In this document: one piece after another, positions 37,512 through 45,313 of the stretch
Numbering within the stretch: the stretch's first letter is position 1
Layout of the letters: each line of letters opens with the position of its first letter
From: a virus
Length of the DNA: 64,000 bases
IMG/VR virus record: IMGVR_UViG_3300008107_000063
Coordinates: 1-64,000 of that record
Direction: 5' to 3' (one strand)
Position numbers and translations under genes: made by a program
The notes under the pieces: model-generated
What the model saw: the letters and a program-made list of their open reading frames with translations, nothing else
The model's database searches: none
Told to the model about the DNA's origin: nothing

Positions 37512-37540
37512 TTGCGACAGGTATTTCAAGAGGCTAATAT
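37512..37540 (+). promoter_or_regulatory. Promoter, TTGCGA-17-TAATAT
   Basis: Close to consensus; drives 37566, which has a strong SD (GAAGGAGG). Confidence 0.65.
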
Positions 37541-37565
37541 TTGAATCTACGAAGGAGGAATTCCA

Positions 37566-37811
37566 ATGACAAAAAAGAAACCACGTTCATACTCGGAGCT
37601 CAAGCAATCAGGTGAGGTAAAGCGCGGCCGCAAAAAGACCCAGCTTTCCGCTAAGGAAATTGCCGACCGCAAGGAGCGCGAGAATCTCGCAAACCGCCAA
37701 CGTCAGGAAGCACGTCGCCGTGCAGCGATGGTACTGCAGCACAACTACCGCGATGAGTTCTCTGAGCTTTACCAGCGCGAGCTCGCCAACATTCAGTCCG
37801 AAGACAACTAA
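37566..37811 (+). CDS. Basic coiled-coil protein
   Basis: 81 residues. PRSYSELKQSGEVKRGRKKT then DRKERENLANRQRQEARRR: heavily charged helix, likely nucleic-acid or RNAP-binding. SD GAAGGAGGAATTCCA. No family named. Confidence 0.55.
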   Translation: MTKKKPRSYSELKQSGEVKRGRKKTQLSAKEIADRKERENLANRQRQEARRRAAMVLQHNYRDEFSELYQRELANIQSEDN

Positions 37812-37861
37812 GACTTGTAGCGATGCTGTCTCTGACCATACGAATACAGGCCTAAATGCAG

Positions 37862-37934
37862 GCCCTTGTAGCTCAGTGGTTAGAGCAGCATCCTTATAAG
37901 ATGTTGGCCGTGGGTTCAATTCCCATCAGGGGCA
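37862..37934 (+). tRNA. tRNA-Ile (TAT)
   Basis: GCCCTTG / CAGGGGC acceptor, anticodon loop CTTATAA. Reads AUA, normally rare in high-GC hosts. Confidence 0.88.
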
Positions 37935-37950
37935 CACAGAAGGGAAACTT

Positions 37951-38265
37951 ATGCCAAACAACAAAGGGACGCTGGGAGAAATACATGTTGGCGGGGATGA
38001 CTTCGATGTCGTTTACGTCATCTGGCACACATCAGACCCATCAAACAGATGGTTCGTTACGGTAGAAGGAACCGGACAGCGAGCAATATTAAAGTCGCTA
38101 GTAGATAGACGACCTCACCCTGCAAATCTCGGATATACGCAAGATGCGTGGACGTACAACATTGTCGATGAAAAGACTTGGTTGAGAATGAACGCCGGCG
38201 GACTTCCAATACCACCAAAAAAATTTCTCATTGCGCAGGGTGATGAGAAAGCATCCGCAAACTGA
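37951..38265 (+). CDS. Hypothetical protein
   Basis: 104 residues. GTLGEIHVGGDDFDVVYVIW and FVTVEGTGQRAILKSLV read as a small alpha/beta fold. First gene of a pair with the DUF6011-ended protein 9 bases downstream. No function recognised. Confidence 0.5.
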   Translation: MPNNKGTLGEIHVGGDDFDVVYVIWHTSDPSNRWFVTVEGTGQRAILKSLVDRRPHPANLGYTQDAWTYNIVDEKTWLRMNAGGLPIPPKKFLIAQGDEKASAN

Positions 38266-38273
38266 AGGAAAAC

Positions 38274-38879
38274 ATGCCCTACGACCAAAACAACAGATGG
38301 GTTAAGCCCAAATTGGCCCGACGTCCAATGACTAATCATGTACGTCCAGGAACAAGCAAATTAATCAAAGATGACTCAATGAGTCTCTGGCTAGGGCTTC
38401 AGACATGGTCTGACTTTGCTCAAAGCCTGCACCAGTACTACTCAACCAATGGCGGCTTCACTGAGAAGCAAATGATGTCGGCAGAAAAATTGCGAATCAA
38501 AGTTGACCAGAATTATGACCCTTATGGAAAGGGAATTGAGGATGGCGTTTACATAGATGACGAATATAAATACATCTTCAAAATTTCTCTCGTAACCAAC
38601 AGCAACGACAAGCAAATACGGTCAGTGAGAAAGCGTTTGATAGAGATGTCTGGATGGTCGGATGTAAAACTTGCATCAAATAAAGCCACACTGTTTGAGT
38701 GCATCAAGACAGGTACATTTCGAATGCTAGACAACGACGAACTGATAGCAATTGGAAGAAGAACAGGAATATGCTGCGACTGCGGCAAGGTTCTCGACAA
38801 TCCTCAAAGTGTCGCTGCAGGTATCGGGCCGTATTGTGCAAAGATTCGTAAATCCCAGAATAAAAAGGAAACGAAATAA
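38274..38879 (+). CDS. Protein ending in a DUF6011-like zinc motif
   Basis: 201 residues. The C-terminus GICCDCGKVLDNPQSVAAGI-GPYCAK is the CxxC...GIGPxC signature of DUF6011. The preceding part is helical (SDFAQSLHQYYSTNGGF) with charged stretches. Often found in phage recombination or repair neighbourhoods; role unknown. Confidence 0.55.
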   Translation: MPYDQNNRWVKPKLARRPMTNHVRPGTSKLIKDDSMSLWLGLQTWSDFAQSLHQYYSTNGGFTEKQMMSAEKLRIKVDQNYDPYGKGIEDGVYIDDEYKYIFKISLVTNSNDKQIRSVRKRLIEMSGWSDVKLASNKATLFECIKTGTFRMLDNDELIAIGRRTGICCDCGKVLDNPQSVAAGIGPYCAKIRKSQNKKETK

Positions 38880-38960
38880 ATGAGTGAATTTATATCGATG
38901 ATTATTGGGCATGTTGCAGTTTTGTGCTGCGGCATTTTTATGGGCAAGTCTTTTAAATAG
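38880..38960 (+). CDS. 26-aa membrane micro-ORF
   Basis: MSEFISMIIGHVAVLCCGIF then MGKSFK: a helix with a basic end. The ATG overlaps the upstream stop by one base (AAATAAATGAG context). Similar in type to the small membrane ORFs at 41627-42369. Confidence 0.45.
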   Translation: MSEFISMIIGHVAVLCCGIFMGKSFK

Positions 38961-38965
38961 TCATT

Positions 38966-39038
38966 GGGCGTGTAGCCCAGCGGCAGAGGCAGGGGACTTA
39001 AAATCCCTCAAGCGTGGGTTCGAATCCCACCACGCCCA
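38966..39038 (+). tRNA. tRNA with TAA anticodon (Leu UUA), class I shape
   Basis: GGGCGTG / CACGCCC acceptor, GCC / GGC D-stem, GGGGA-CTTAAAA-TCCCT anticodon arm, 5-nt variable loop, T-arm GTGGG/CCCAC, encoded CCA. A Leu isoacceptor would normally have a long variable arm; this one does not. Confidence 0.75.
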
Positions 39039-39042
39039 CCAA

Positions 39043-39115
39043 GCTTCCGTAGCTCAGCGGATAGAGCGCCGGTTTCCTAAACCGTCGGCCGCAGGTTCGA
39101 GTCCTGCCGGAAGCG
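39043..39115 (+). tRNA. tRNA-Arg (CCT)
   Basis: GCTTCCG / CGGAAGC acceptor, loop TTCCTAA, encoded CCA. The C27 x T43 pair is mismatched. Confidence 0.88.
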
Positions 39116-39119
39116 CCAA

Positions 39120-39191
39120 TGGGGAATGGTGTAATTGGCAACACGCCAGGTTTTGGTCCTGAAGTTCGGGGTTCGAGTCCTCGCTCCCCAA
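39120..39191 (+). tRNA. tRNA-Gln (TTG)
   Basis: TGGGGAA / CTCCCCA acceptor with an A7 x C66 mismatch, loop TTTTGGT, encoded CCA. Confidence 0.82.
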
Positions 39192-39212
39192 CCAATACAG
39201 CAAAAGGAAAGT

Positions 39213-39458
39213 ATGCAATTAGAAACGCTTATTCAATGCCTTCGTAATGAAGGGTTAAATTTATCCAAAGACGTTGATTCGCCAATTGGTCATATATCTG
39301 GTCTTTTGTTGGAGGCCGCCGACGCCATAGAAGAACAGGTGAAACTCGGTGATGAATTACATACAGCACTGCATCACGCTTTGCAATGTTCGGAACCAGA
39401 GTGTTTGAACTTTGATTCTCTATGCGATTGGTGGGAGCTTACGCGCAGCTATTCGTAA
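39213..39458 (+). CDS. Hypothetical protein
   Basis: 81 residues from ATG 39213, AAAAGGAAAG upstream. Helical with a Cys set LQCSEPECLNFDSLCDWW. Converges with 39449. Confidence 0.5.
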   Translation: MQLETLIQCLRNEGLNLSKDVDSPIGHISGLLLEAADAIEEQVKLGDELHTALHHALQCSEPECLNFDSLCDWWELTRSYS

Positions 39459-40102
39459 GGGTTGTTTTCTACAGAACCGATTCGTGTATCTATTCTGGAG
39501 CTGCCGCCAGGGTATATGTTGCGTAACCTTTCGCCGTCTGCAGTGGTTATTGCTCCACCGTGTATTACTTTGCCAGGGCTAAATCCGTAGCAGGCGTTCA
39601 CAACATCGCACACGCCAAACATCATGACAGAAATCCTCTTGCGTCGCCATTTTGGTGCGGTAGTAATCTGTTGAATCATCGGGTCACCGGCACGCCAGTT
39701 AATCATGCCTGCCCATGAGGACATGTACTCTTTTTCAAGAACTTGAGACGCCTCTGGGCCGTCTAATACGGTCCCCCAGGGGTATCTGTCGTCTGCGAAT
39801 CCAAGAAGAATCAAGTGGGCAGGCTGAATGTGTCTCCCATCAAGAAGCACAAACCACATTTTTACTACTTCGTCTTCTGGTCCAAAAACTTCTTCACGGT
39901 AGTACTTAACTACCAGACGACCTTCAGCGTCGACTTCTCCGCGACCCCATTCTGTTGGGTCATTACTTGGCAGTTCTTCGTCAGATGTATACCAACGTTT
40001 AGGCTGTGCATCCATTCCAGACGACAACCAGCGGATGTCAAAGAAGCGGTCGCTAAGTTTTTCACCAGTATCTAATGCGTATGTTGATGGGAATTTTGCC
40101 AT
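39449..40102 (-). CDS. Hypothetical protein, weak GNAT-like C-terminus
   Basis: 217 residues. The C-terminal APKWRRKRISVMMFGVC and the strand before it resemble a degraded GNAT acetyl-CoA loop, but the glycine pattern is missing, so this is weak. The N-terminus is mainly beta. Second gene of a two-gene leftward unit with 40112. Confidence 0.35.
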   Translation of the reverse strand: MAKFPSTYALDTGEKLSDRFFDIRWLSSGMDAQPKRWYTSDEELPSNDPTEWGRGEVDAEGRLVVKYYREEVFGPEDEVVKMWFVLLDGRHIQPAHLILLGFADDRYPWGTVLDGPEASQVLEKEYMSSWAGMINWRAGDPMIQQITTAPKWRRKRISVMMFGVCDVVNACYGFSPGKVIHGGAITTADGERLRNIYPGGSSRIDTRIGSVENNPYE

Positions 40103-40111
40103 ACGGCAAGA

Positions 40112-40807
40112 CTAGTCGTTCCACCACGCTGTCCATGGTTTTGCTGGAGCAGAAACCGCTTCTGTATCGTGAATGCCTGTGTATGCAACCGAGATTGTGA
40201 CCTTTGCATCATCTTCGTATCCTGTCCAGTCGCCACCATTGGCGTAGACGAACATCTGGAGGAACTCGTCAGTATTCATAACTGCGACATCTGTGGCGTA
40301 TTTCCGTGCGTTGTACTCAGTTTCGTTATCCCAACTGTTGTTGAACGCAGTTCCTTTATCAACAAGTGCCACGGCAGTACTGCGAAGGCTTGACACATTG
40401 CCGCCGACCCACGAAGAAGAGGCAAATGCACCGATTCGTCCTGCTGCGTCGTCTGGGTTTCCAAGCCACATTGTTGGCTTCAGGTCTTCGTCAATGCTGC
40501 CAGAATATGTGAAAACATCCTCAAACCCCCATACTAGGTCTGTTGGGTTGTCAATTGCATTGTGCTGTGTCTTGGAGTTCTTTGATTTGATTACAGCCAA
40601 AGACAACTTTCTTTCTGTTGTCTCAACATCTACAGTTTCCCCATCGCCCTGCCATAGACCTGCTGTTGGGCCGTAATTCTGTTGCGTAGTGAACCAGATT
40701 TTCTCAATCTTGACTCGGAACGGAAAAGACACATTCAAGAAAGAAGGGTCGCTGTCTCTGACGGTCCATTCATAGTTGACGATTGATGGCGCAATAATTC
40801 CGGACAT
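40112..40807 (-). CDS. Hypothetical beta-rich protein
   Basis: 231 residues, SD CGAGG. Beta-rich, full of Asn/Asp/Trp (WTVRDSDPSFLNV; PTMWLGNPDDAAGR; VYANGGDWTGY). Appearance is that of a virion surface or tail protein, but I cannot assign it. Promoter-like TATATC upstream. Confidence 0.4.
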   Translation of the reverse strand: MSGIIAPSIVNYEWTVRDSDPSFLNVSFPFRVKIEKIWFTTQQNYGPTAGLWQGDGETVDVETTERKLSLAVIKSKNSKTQHNAIDNPTDLVWGFEDVFTYSGSIDEDLKPTMWLGNPDDAAGRIGAFASSSWVGGNVSSLRSTAVALVDKGTAFNNSWDNETEYNARKYATDVAVMNTDEFLQMFVYANGGDWTGYEDDAKVTISVAYTGIHDTEAVSAPAKPWTAWWND

Positions 40808-40858
40808 GTTTGACCTCGTTCGATATATGAGTACAATACAATTTTAACATCCATACAA

Positions 40859-40932
40859 CCGGACATAGCGCAGCTTGGTAGCGCACCTGCTTTGGGAGCA
40901 GGGGGTCGTAGGTTCAAATCCTGCTGTCCGGA
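40859..40932 (+). tRNA. tRNA-Pro (TGG)
   Basis: CCGGACA / TGTCCGG acceptor, stem CCTGC/GCAGG, loop TTTGGGA. Closest 5' neighbour of the structured region at 40933-41125. Confidence 0.9.
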
Positions 40933-41125
40933 CGTTAGAGGGCTTGCAGCATGTACAGCTGTTGGTTAAATGAGGCAAGTAAGAGCGATAGTACTTAAAG
41001 CAGAGATTAACGTTAGAGGCATATTAAGGTTATGTGCTGAAAGTTAGGGTTTACCTAACACCTTGTTTGAGCGTTACTTTGAAGCTGGCTGGAACCGTTA
41101 CGAAAGAAGCTAAACCCTCTAATTT
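40933..41125. other. 193-nt structured intergenic region between tRNAs
   Basis: No gene seen. Outer ends pair TTAGAGGG (40935) with CCCTCTAA (about 41115); ACGTTAGAGG occurs at both 40932 and 41009; inner hairpin GTTAGG-gttta-CCTAAC (near 41045-41060). Could be a non-coding RNA or a remnant of tRNA genes. Confidence 0.4.
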
Positions 41126-41197
41126 GCCCTTGTAGCTCAGTGGCAGAGCAACCGCCTTGTAAGCGGTAGGTCGTCAGTTCAATCCTGACCAAGGGCT
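41126..41197 (+). tRNA. tRNA-Thr (TGT)
   Basis: GCCCTTG / CAAGGGC acceptor, loop CTTGTAA, T discriminator. Confidence 0.88.
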
Positions 41198-41207
41198 CAA
41201 AAAATAG

Positions 41208-41236
41208 TTGACAAAAAACAAAAAAGGGTATAGCCT
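41208..41236 (+). promoter_or_regulatory. Promoter, TTGACA-17-TAGCCT
   Basis: An A-rich spacer; the ATG at 41244 begins 8 nt after the -10, so the WhiB mRNA may be leaderless. Confidence 0.65.
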
Positions 41237-41243
41237 TACATTT

Positions 41244-41546
41244 ATGACCTACCTACCTAATACCTGGATGGACTTTTCGCTATGTCGCGGCCAGTCTCAC
41301 CTATTTTTCCCTTCTCCAAATATTGTGGGGAAAAAACGTGCTGCGCTACAAAAGCAAGCATTGGAGATTTGCGCTAAGTGTCCTGTTTCTGAACCGTGTC
41401 GTGAATACGGCGTAATGACGCAGTCACTAGGAATATGGGGCGGAGAAACTGAAGAGCAACGCGGGGAGCGTGGACTTCCTGTATCAATAGATGTCCAGCG
41501 CCGTATAAAGCGCCAGCAAGAAAAAGAAAAATCAGTTATAAACTGA
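41244..41546 (+). CDS. WhiB-family Fe-S transcription factor (canonical)
   Basis: 100 residues from ATG 41244. FSLCRGQSHLFFPS, EICAKCPVSEPCREYG (CxxCxxxxxC) and GIWGGET are all intact, with a basic tail. Second canonical WhiB here (the first is at 27164). It is flanked by tRNA genes and probably leaderless. Such proteins bind the host vegetative sigma factor. Confidence 0.9.
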   Translation: MTYLPNTWMDFSLCRGQSHLFFPSPNIVGKKRAALQKQALEICAKCPVSEPCREYGVMTQSLGIWGGETEEQRGERGLPVSIDVQRRIKRQQEKEKSVIN

Positions 41547-41551
41547 CAGAC

Positions 41552-41624
<73 letters not shown>

Positions 41625-41626
41625 CT

Positions 41627-41710
41627 ATGGAAAATGAACAAAAATTTGCCGCCGCAGTAGCTATTGTGGCGATTATTCTAGGGTACGTTGTACTCCTGCT
41701 GGGCTGGTGA
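41627..41710 (+). CDS. 27-aa membrane micro-ORF
   Basis: MENEQKFAAAVAIVAIILGY then VVLLLGW, one membrane helix. It begins two bases after tRNA-Met. First of five small genes in a row. Confidence 0.45.
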   Translation: MENEQKFAAAVAIVAIILGYVVLLLGW

Positions 41711-41711
41711 C

Positions 41712-41807
41712 ATGAATTTCTACATGTATTTCAGTGGTCTATTTATAGGCTGTGTCGTCGGTTATTTCATTGGATTTGCAGCGGGAAACAAAAAGCGAAA
41801 GAGATGA
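41712..41807 (+). CDS. 31-aa membrane micro-ORF
   Basis: MNFYMYFSGLFIGCVVGYFI then GFAAGNKKRKR: one membrane helix and a positively charged end, predicting N-out, C-in. Starts one base after the previous stop. Confidence 0.5.
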   Translation: MNFYMYFSGLFIGCVVGYFIGFAAGNKKRKR

Positions 41808-41808
41808 C

Positions 41809-42048
41809 ATGAGCGAAACAACATGGACATGGGTCCTTCTTGGGATGGAGTTCCTTGGTGTTTTTGGCATGTGGAATGTCGGCAACAGAAAATGGTGGGG
41901 ATGGGCTCTGGTGTTGGTGCACTCCCTACCATGGCTTGCATACTCTATAATTTTCAATAAGCCTGGATTTATAGCCATGAGCTTTTTATGGATATCTATG
42001 CATCTTCGAAACACGGTCAAGTGGTTCCGGGAGCAGCGTCACACCTAG
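41809..42048 (+). CDS. Small multi-pass membrane protein
   Basis: 79 residues: MSETTWTWVLLGMEFLGVFG, then WWGWALVLVHSLPWLAYSII and a third stretch; Trp-rich, two or three helices, C-terminus positive. Holin-like in size but far from the lysin; could be a holin or a superinfection factor. Confidence 0.5.
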   Translation: MSETTWTWVLLGMEFLGVFGMWNVGNRKWWGWALVLVHSLPWLAYSIIFNKPGFIAMSFLWISMHLRNTVKWFREQRHT

Positions 42049-42056
42049 GGGGTGTT

Positions 42057-42272
42057 ATGGAAATTGTTTTATTGGCGATGTGCATATTTTGCGCGTTTGT
42101 TCTCGGACGTCTGACCAACTTTAAGTCAGACAAAAAGACCGAAAAATTGAACAATGAGCTGCGCATAATGACGGAGTCGCGAGATAGATGGCGCGAAAAA
42201 TACCTCGTGAAAGTCATGAGAGACAAGCTCGAAGAGCTAAACTGCAGGGACCGTGAATCTTATAAAGACTAA
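42057..42272 (+). CDS. Single-pass membrane protein with coiled tail
   Basis: 71 residues: MEIVLLAMCIFCAFVLGRL then a long charged helix (KSDKKTEKLNNELRIMTESR). Typical of membrane-anchored spanin-inner or accessory lysis proteins, not proven. Confidence 0.5.
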   Translation: MEIVLLAMCIFCAFVLGRLTNFKSDKKTEKLNNELRIMTESRDRWREKYLVKVMRDKLEELNCRDRESYKD

Positions 42273-42369
42273 AACTTTTCAGTTGTTTGCAGCTTGCATT
42301 GCATTGTTTGTTGCTGCTAAGTACGGCATCGCGCGCTTAGAGCGTGACCACAATGATATGTGGGAATAA
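42253..42369 (+). CDS. 38-aa membrane protein
   Basis: GTG start overlapping the previous gene by 20 nt; a hydrophobic LFAACIALFVAAKYG helix and a charged tail LERDHNDMWE. Its stop touches the convergent ParB-domain gene. Confidence 0.4.
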   Translation: MNLIKTKTFQLFAACIALFVAAKYGIARLERDHNDMWE

Positions 42370-43122
42370 TTAGAAGTCGGAGTGAGCTTCTATAAATTCG
42401 AATAAACGTTCTGCTGTTGTGTCGCCGCCATATACGGCAGAAGACTTTAGATAACGAATAAAGTCATACCATCTACGTTGCTGTGCAGCAGAATCAAACA
42501 CCAAAGTGTATTGAACTACTGCTTTTTCTGTTCCGCCGGATGTAATAGCCGTACTTCCTTGCGACACAGCAACGCCAGTGTCAATGTCCGGCCTTGCCTC
42601 AAGCCTCTTCTCTCCAGTACTTGGGTCAAGTGCTGCGACGGCTTCTATCGGTCTAACTATCTCTGGAGCAACATACCCCTGAACGTAGTCTTCGTCATAT
42701 TTTTCTGCATGCTCTGACAGGGCGGCTATTTCAAAATCATCCCACTGCAACTGTTCAAAAAGATATGAATAGTCATCTGACACGCTAGACAGCATTTCGA
42801 ATAACGCCGTTTCATCCGTGTGTCCTAATTCAACAGTTCGGTTGTCTGCAATGGCAAACGCTATTGCCGCTTTGTCGTCGGCATCAAGAACTATTGCCGC
42901 CATTTCAGTCCACCCAAGAGACTTGGCCGCCTGTAGTTGATGGTTCCCAGCAAGAACGGTATAAGTACCATCATCGTTATCTTTCACGACAATTGGCTTT
43001 ACCTGGCCAAACTCATTGTATGAGGCAGCTATCGCATCAACGTTGCCTCGTCTGGGGTTTCCTTCGAGAGGTAGCAACGACTCTATTGGGAGAGCAAGGC
43101 TAGAAAGACTTTCGTGAATCAT
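42370..43122 (-). CDS. ParB-domain protein
   Basis: 250 residues. LEGNPRRGNVDAIAASYNEF and YTVLAGNHQLQAAKSLGWTE (ParB/Srx GxxxR-like core) then IAFAIADNRTVELGHTDE. The C-terminal half is not recognised. Phage ParB-like proteins can be nucleases or DNA-binding; coupled by ATGA to 43119. Confidence 0.75.
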   Translation of the reverse strand: MIHESLSSLALPIESLLPLEGNPRRGNVDAIAASYNEFGQVKPIVVKDNDDGTYTVLAGNHQLQAAKSLGWTEMAAIVLDADDKAAIAFAIADNRTVELGHTDETALFEMLSSVSDDYSYLFEQLQWDDFEIAALSEHAEKYDEDYVQGYVAPEIVRPIEAVAALDPSTGEKRLEARPDIDTGVAVSQGSTAITSGGTEKAVVQYTLVFDSAAQQRRWYDFIRYLKSSAVYGGDTTAERLFEFIEAHSDF

Positions 43123-43364
43123 AATTCCATATTTTCAGTTGTCTGCAAAGACAAAGCTACGACGAACTTAGACTCGGATTTAATTTCTATCAACTCTAAG
43201 CCGAGGATATGGATAACCGCTCTGGCCAGCTCGCCCATAGAGTTGTCTAGTTCAATAAGGTCCTTGTCGGACAAGTCTCCAGGGTCCGTCATGTCTAGAA
43301 ACTCTTCTTTTATATGGTTTTGGATGGCCGAAATGGCCTGGGAAAATTTCTGGTCGTTTGACAT
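43119..43364 (-). CDS. Hypothetical protein
   Basis: 81 residues, first gene of the ParB pair. FSQAISAIQNHIKEEFLDM, acidic, helical; last residues ALSLQTTENMEL. No family recognised. Confidence 0.5.
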   Translation of the reverse strand: MSNDQKFSQAISAIQNHIKEEFLDMTDPGDLSDKDLIELDNSMGELARAVIHILGLELIEIKSESKFVVALSLQTTENMEL

Positions 43365-43392
43365 TGCAACACTCTATCACTGGCGCTATAGT
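43364..43392 (+). promoter_or_regulatory. Promoter of ssb, TTGCAA-17-TATAGT
   Basis: Divergent from the ParB pair; SD GAGGAG about 30 nt downstream. Confidence 0.6.
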
Positions 43393-43434
43393 TAGTTCCA
43401 CATCGGCTACGGCCACAACATGAGGAGAAAAAAA

Positions 43435-43917
43435 ATGACTACTCAGGTCACATTGATTGGGAACGCCACTGGCGACCCAGAACTTAAGTATTTCCAGAAC
43501 GGAACAGCAAAAGCCACATTTGGTCTTGCCGTCAACCGTTACTGGAATGATGAGAGTGGAGAGAAGAAGGAGCAAGTCTCGTACTTCACAGTAGAAGGCT
43601 GGCGCTACACAGCGGAAGACATTGCACGCGTTGTCGAAAAAGGAATTCGCATTGTTGTCGTTGGCAAGCTCGAGCAGCAGTCCTGGGAAGACAAGGACAG
43701 CGGAGAAAAGCGCTCCAAGGTGATTATCACTGCTGACAACATCGGAATCCACTCCATGGCAATCGAAAGCGTTGAGCGCCGTCGTGGTGGAAACTCTGCT
43801 GGAATTGCAGACGACTCTGTTGCGACAGCATCACGCAAGGCACCACAAACAGCGGCTAAAAAGCCAGCTCGTCCAGCTGCGCGCCGCGAAGATTTGGCCG
43901 ACGAAGAACCGTTCTGA
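43435..43917 (+). CDS. ssb: Single-stranded DNA-binding protein
   Basis: 160 residues from ATG 43435, SD GAGGAG. OB-fold start TTQVTLIGNATGDPELKYF; FTVEGWRYTAEDIARVV; EKGIRIVVVGKLEQQSWEDK. The Pro/Ala/Arg linker ends in the acidic tip DLADEEPF, which recruits partner proteins. Own promoter and strong terminator. Confidence 0.92.
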   Translation: MTTQVTLIGNATGDPELKYFQNGTAKATFGLAVNRYWNDESGEKKEQVSYFTVEGWRYTAEDIARVVEKGIRIVVVGKLEQQSWEDKDSGEKRSKVIITADNIGIHSMAIESVERRRGGNSAGIADDSVATASRKAPQTAAKKPARPAARREDLADEEPF

Positions 43918-43926
43918 GCCTCGGAT

Positions 43927-43958
43927 ACCGGCTGTGACTTTGGTCACAGCCGGTTTTT
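43927..43958 (+). terminator. Strong terminator after ssb
   Basis: CCGGCTGTGAC / GTCACAGCCGG, 11 bp, then TTTTTCC. Confidence 0.9.
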
Positions 43959-44013
43959 CCATATATAACAAGGACTTCAGGGCGGAATATTGTTAACTGT
44001 TACCTAAATAAGG

Positions 44014-44042
44014 TGCAACAAATTCTGCCCTTGGGGTATAAT
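44014..44042 (+). promoter_or_regulatory. Promoter with perfect -10
   Basis: TATAAT at 44037-44042, a 17-bp spacer and a weak TGCAAC -35. Upstream of the lysin. Confidence 0.6.
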
Positions 44043-44106
44043 AGATAGATAAGTATTAACTAGCCCGGTGCGCCGGAGTCATATTCGCCGAACAAAGGAA
44101 CGAACA

Positions 44107-45309
44107 TTGGATAAAGCAAAGCGTGTATTCGCTATCCTCCTGTTAAGTATTGTTGTTATTGGGACAGCACCGGCAAAGCTGTCCGCCAGCCCTTCTTTAG
44201 GAGAGGGGGTGGTTAGCCGGTCAGCACTTGATTCGCGTGCATGGGAGACCCCCACTAGTTCTTCAAATTTTGACCTTCGAAAATCGTCCACAGAACGCAA
44301 GCACGCATACCCAACAGATGAATTTTGGGACAAGCTAGCCCAGTGCGAAACAGCGCAGAATTGGCAAAATGGCGGTCGATGGGCTGGTGGTCTCGGAATC
44401 ATGAACAACAGCAAATTCCCCAAGCGAGAAATGGGGACATGGGAGCGTTTTGGTGGAGAGCAATTTGCCCCCACCCCAGACAAGGCAACGCGAGAAGAGC
44501 AGATAATTGTCGCTAACCGTATTGCCGTTGAGGGCTACCAGCAGTTGGTTCAGCGTGACCCAGATTGGGCGCGACGCCAAGGTGTCCCAGCTCAGTACCT
44601 GTGGGACCAAAACCCAGTTGGTCTCGGCGGCTGGGGTTGCTATAAGTCCAAGTCAAGCGGTAAATACCGCATGGACAAGCCAAAGATGTACTACTACGAA
44701 AACTACAAAGATGTTGTGCACTTTAAGTTTACGATGAACGAAAAGAGTAAAGCGGTTCACGACTTGCAGGTCTTTTTGGGACTAAAGGTGGACAGCTGGT
44801 ACGGGCCAAAGACTCGTCAAGCGCATCGTAAATACATTAAAAAACACAATATCCAGACGTACGACACAATTCCTTACTTGTCCGGTGGGGTTACAGCACA
44901 AAGTGTTAGCAGCAATAAAACTGCTCCAGAAAAACGTTGCCCGAAGTGGGAGAAAATGCTCAAGCAATACAAATTGCCTGTTAAGGATTTTTCTTACATC
45001 ATGTGGCGAGAGTCGCGCTGTATTTCCAAAGCCATTGGCTGGAACTACAGAAAAGGGATGAGCCATAAGGACTGCAATCTTGCCCCTGCAGTTCAATACA
45101 AAAAATGCAAGGCCGTGAAGTCGTACGACAGTGGTCTATTGCAAATTAATAGCTCATGGGTAACGGTAACGGCGCAGGTCTGCAAGTCAAAACGAGGAGA
45201 TATGACAGTTCTCCTCAAGCCTGAATGCAACATTGCTGTCGCTCTGCACTTGTACAATAATGGTGGAATGCATCATTGGAAGGCCACTTCTGGCCGGTAT
45301 CCGGAGTAA
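44107..45309 (+). CDS. Two-headed lytic enzyme: Rpf domain, PG-binding domain, lysozyme-like domain
   Basis: About 400 residues from TTG 44107 (AAAGGA upstream); the GTG at 44068 is an alternative without SD. Signal-like FAILLLSIVVIGTAPAK follows. Domain 1, about 75-185, has WDKLAQCETAQNW with catalytic Glu, then WERFGGEQFAPTPDKAT: an Rpf-type transglycosylase. Domain 2, about 215-250, is AVHDLQVFLGLKVDSWYG, a peptidoglycan_binding_1 repeat. Domain 3, about 295-400, has MWRESRC and YDSGLLQINSSW, a lysozyme-like fold. Two catalytic heads in one protein is unusual. Probably the endolysin or a virion muralytic enzyme. Confidence 0.8.
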   Translation: MDKAKRVFAILLLSIVVIGTAPAKLSASPSLGEGVVSRSALDSRAWETPTSSSNFDLRKSSTERKHAYPTDEFWDKLAQCETAQNWQNGGRWAGGLGIMNNSKFPKREMGTWERFGGEQFAPTPDKATREEQIIVANRIAVEGYQQLVQRDPDWARRQGVPAQYLWDQNPVGLGGWGCYKSKSSGKYRMDKPKMYYYENYKDVVHFKFTMNEKSKAVHDLQVFLGLKVDSWYGPKTRQAHRKYIKKHNIQTYDTIPYLSGGVTAQSVSSNKTAPEKRCPKWEKMLKQYKLPVKDFSYIMWRESRCISKAIGWNYRKGMSHKDCNLAPAVQYKKCKAVKSYDSGLLQINSSWVTVTAQVCKSKRGDMTVLLKPECNIAVALHLYNNGGMHHWKATSGRYPE

Positions 45310-45313
45310 AGTA

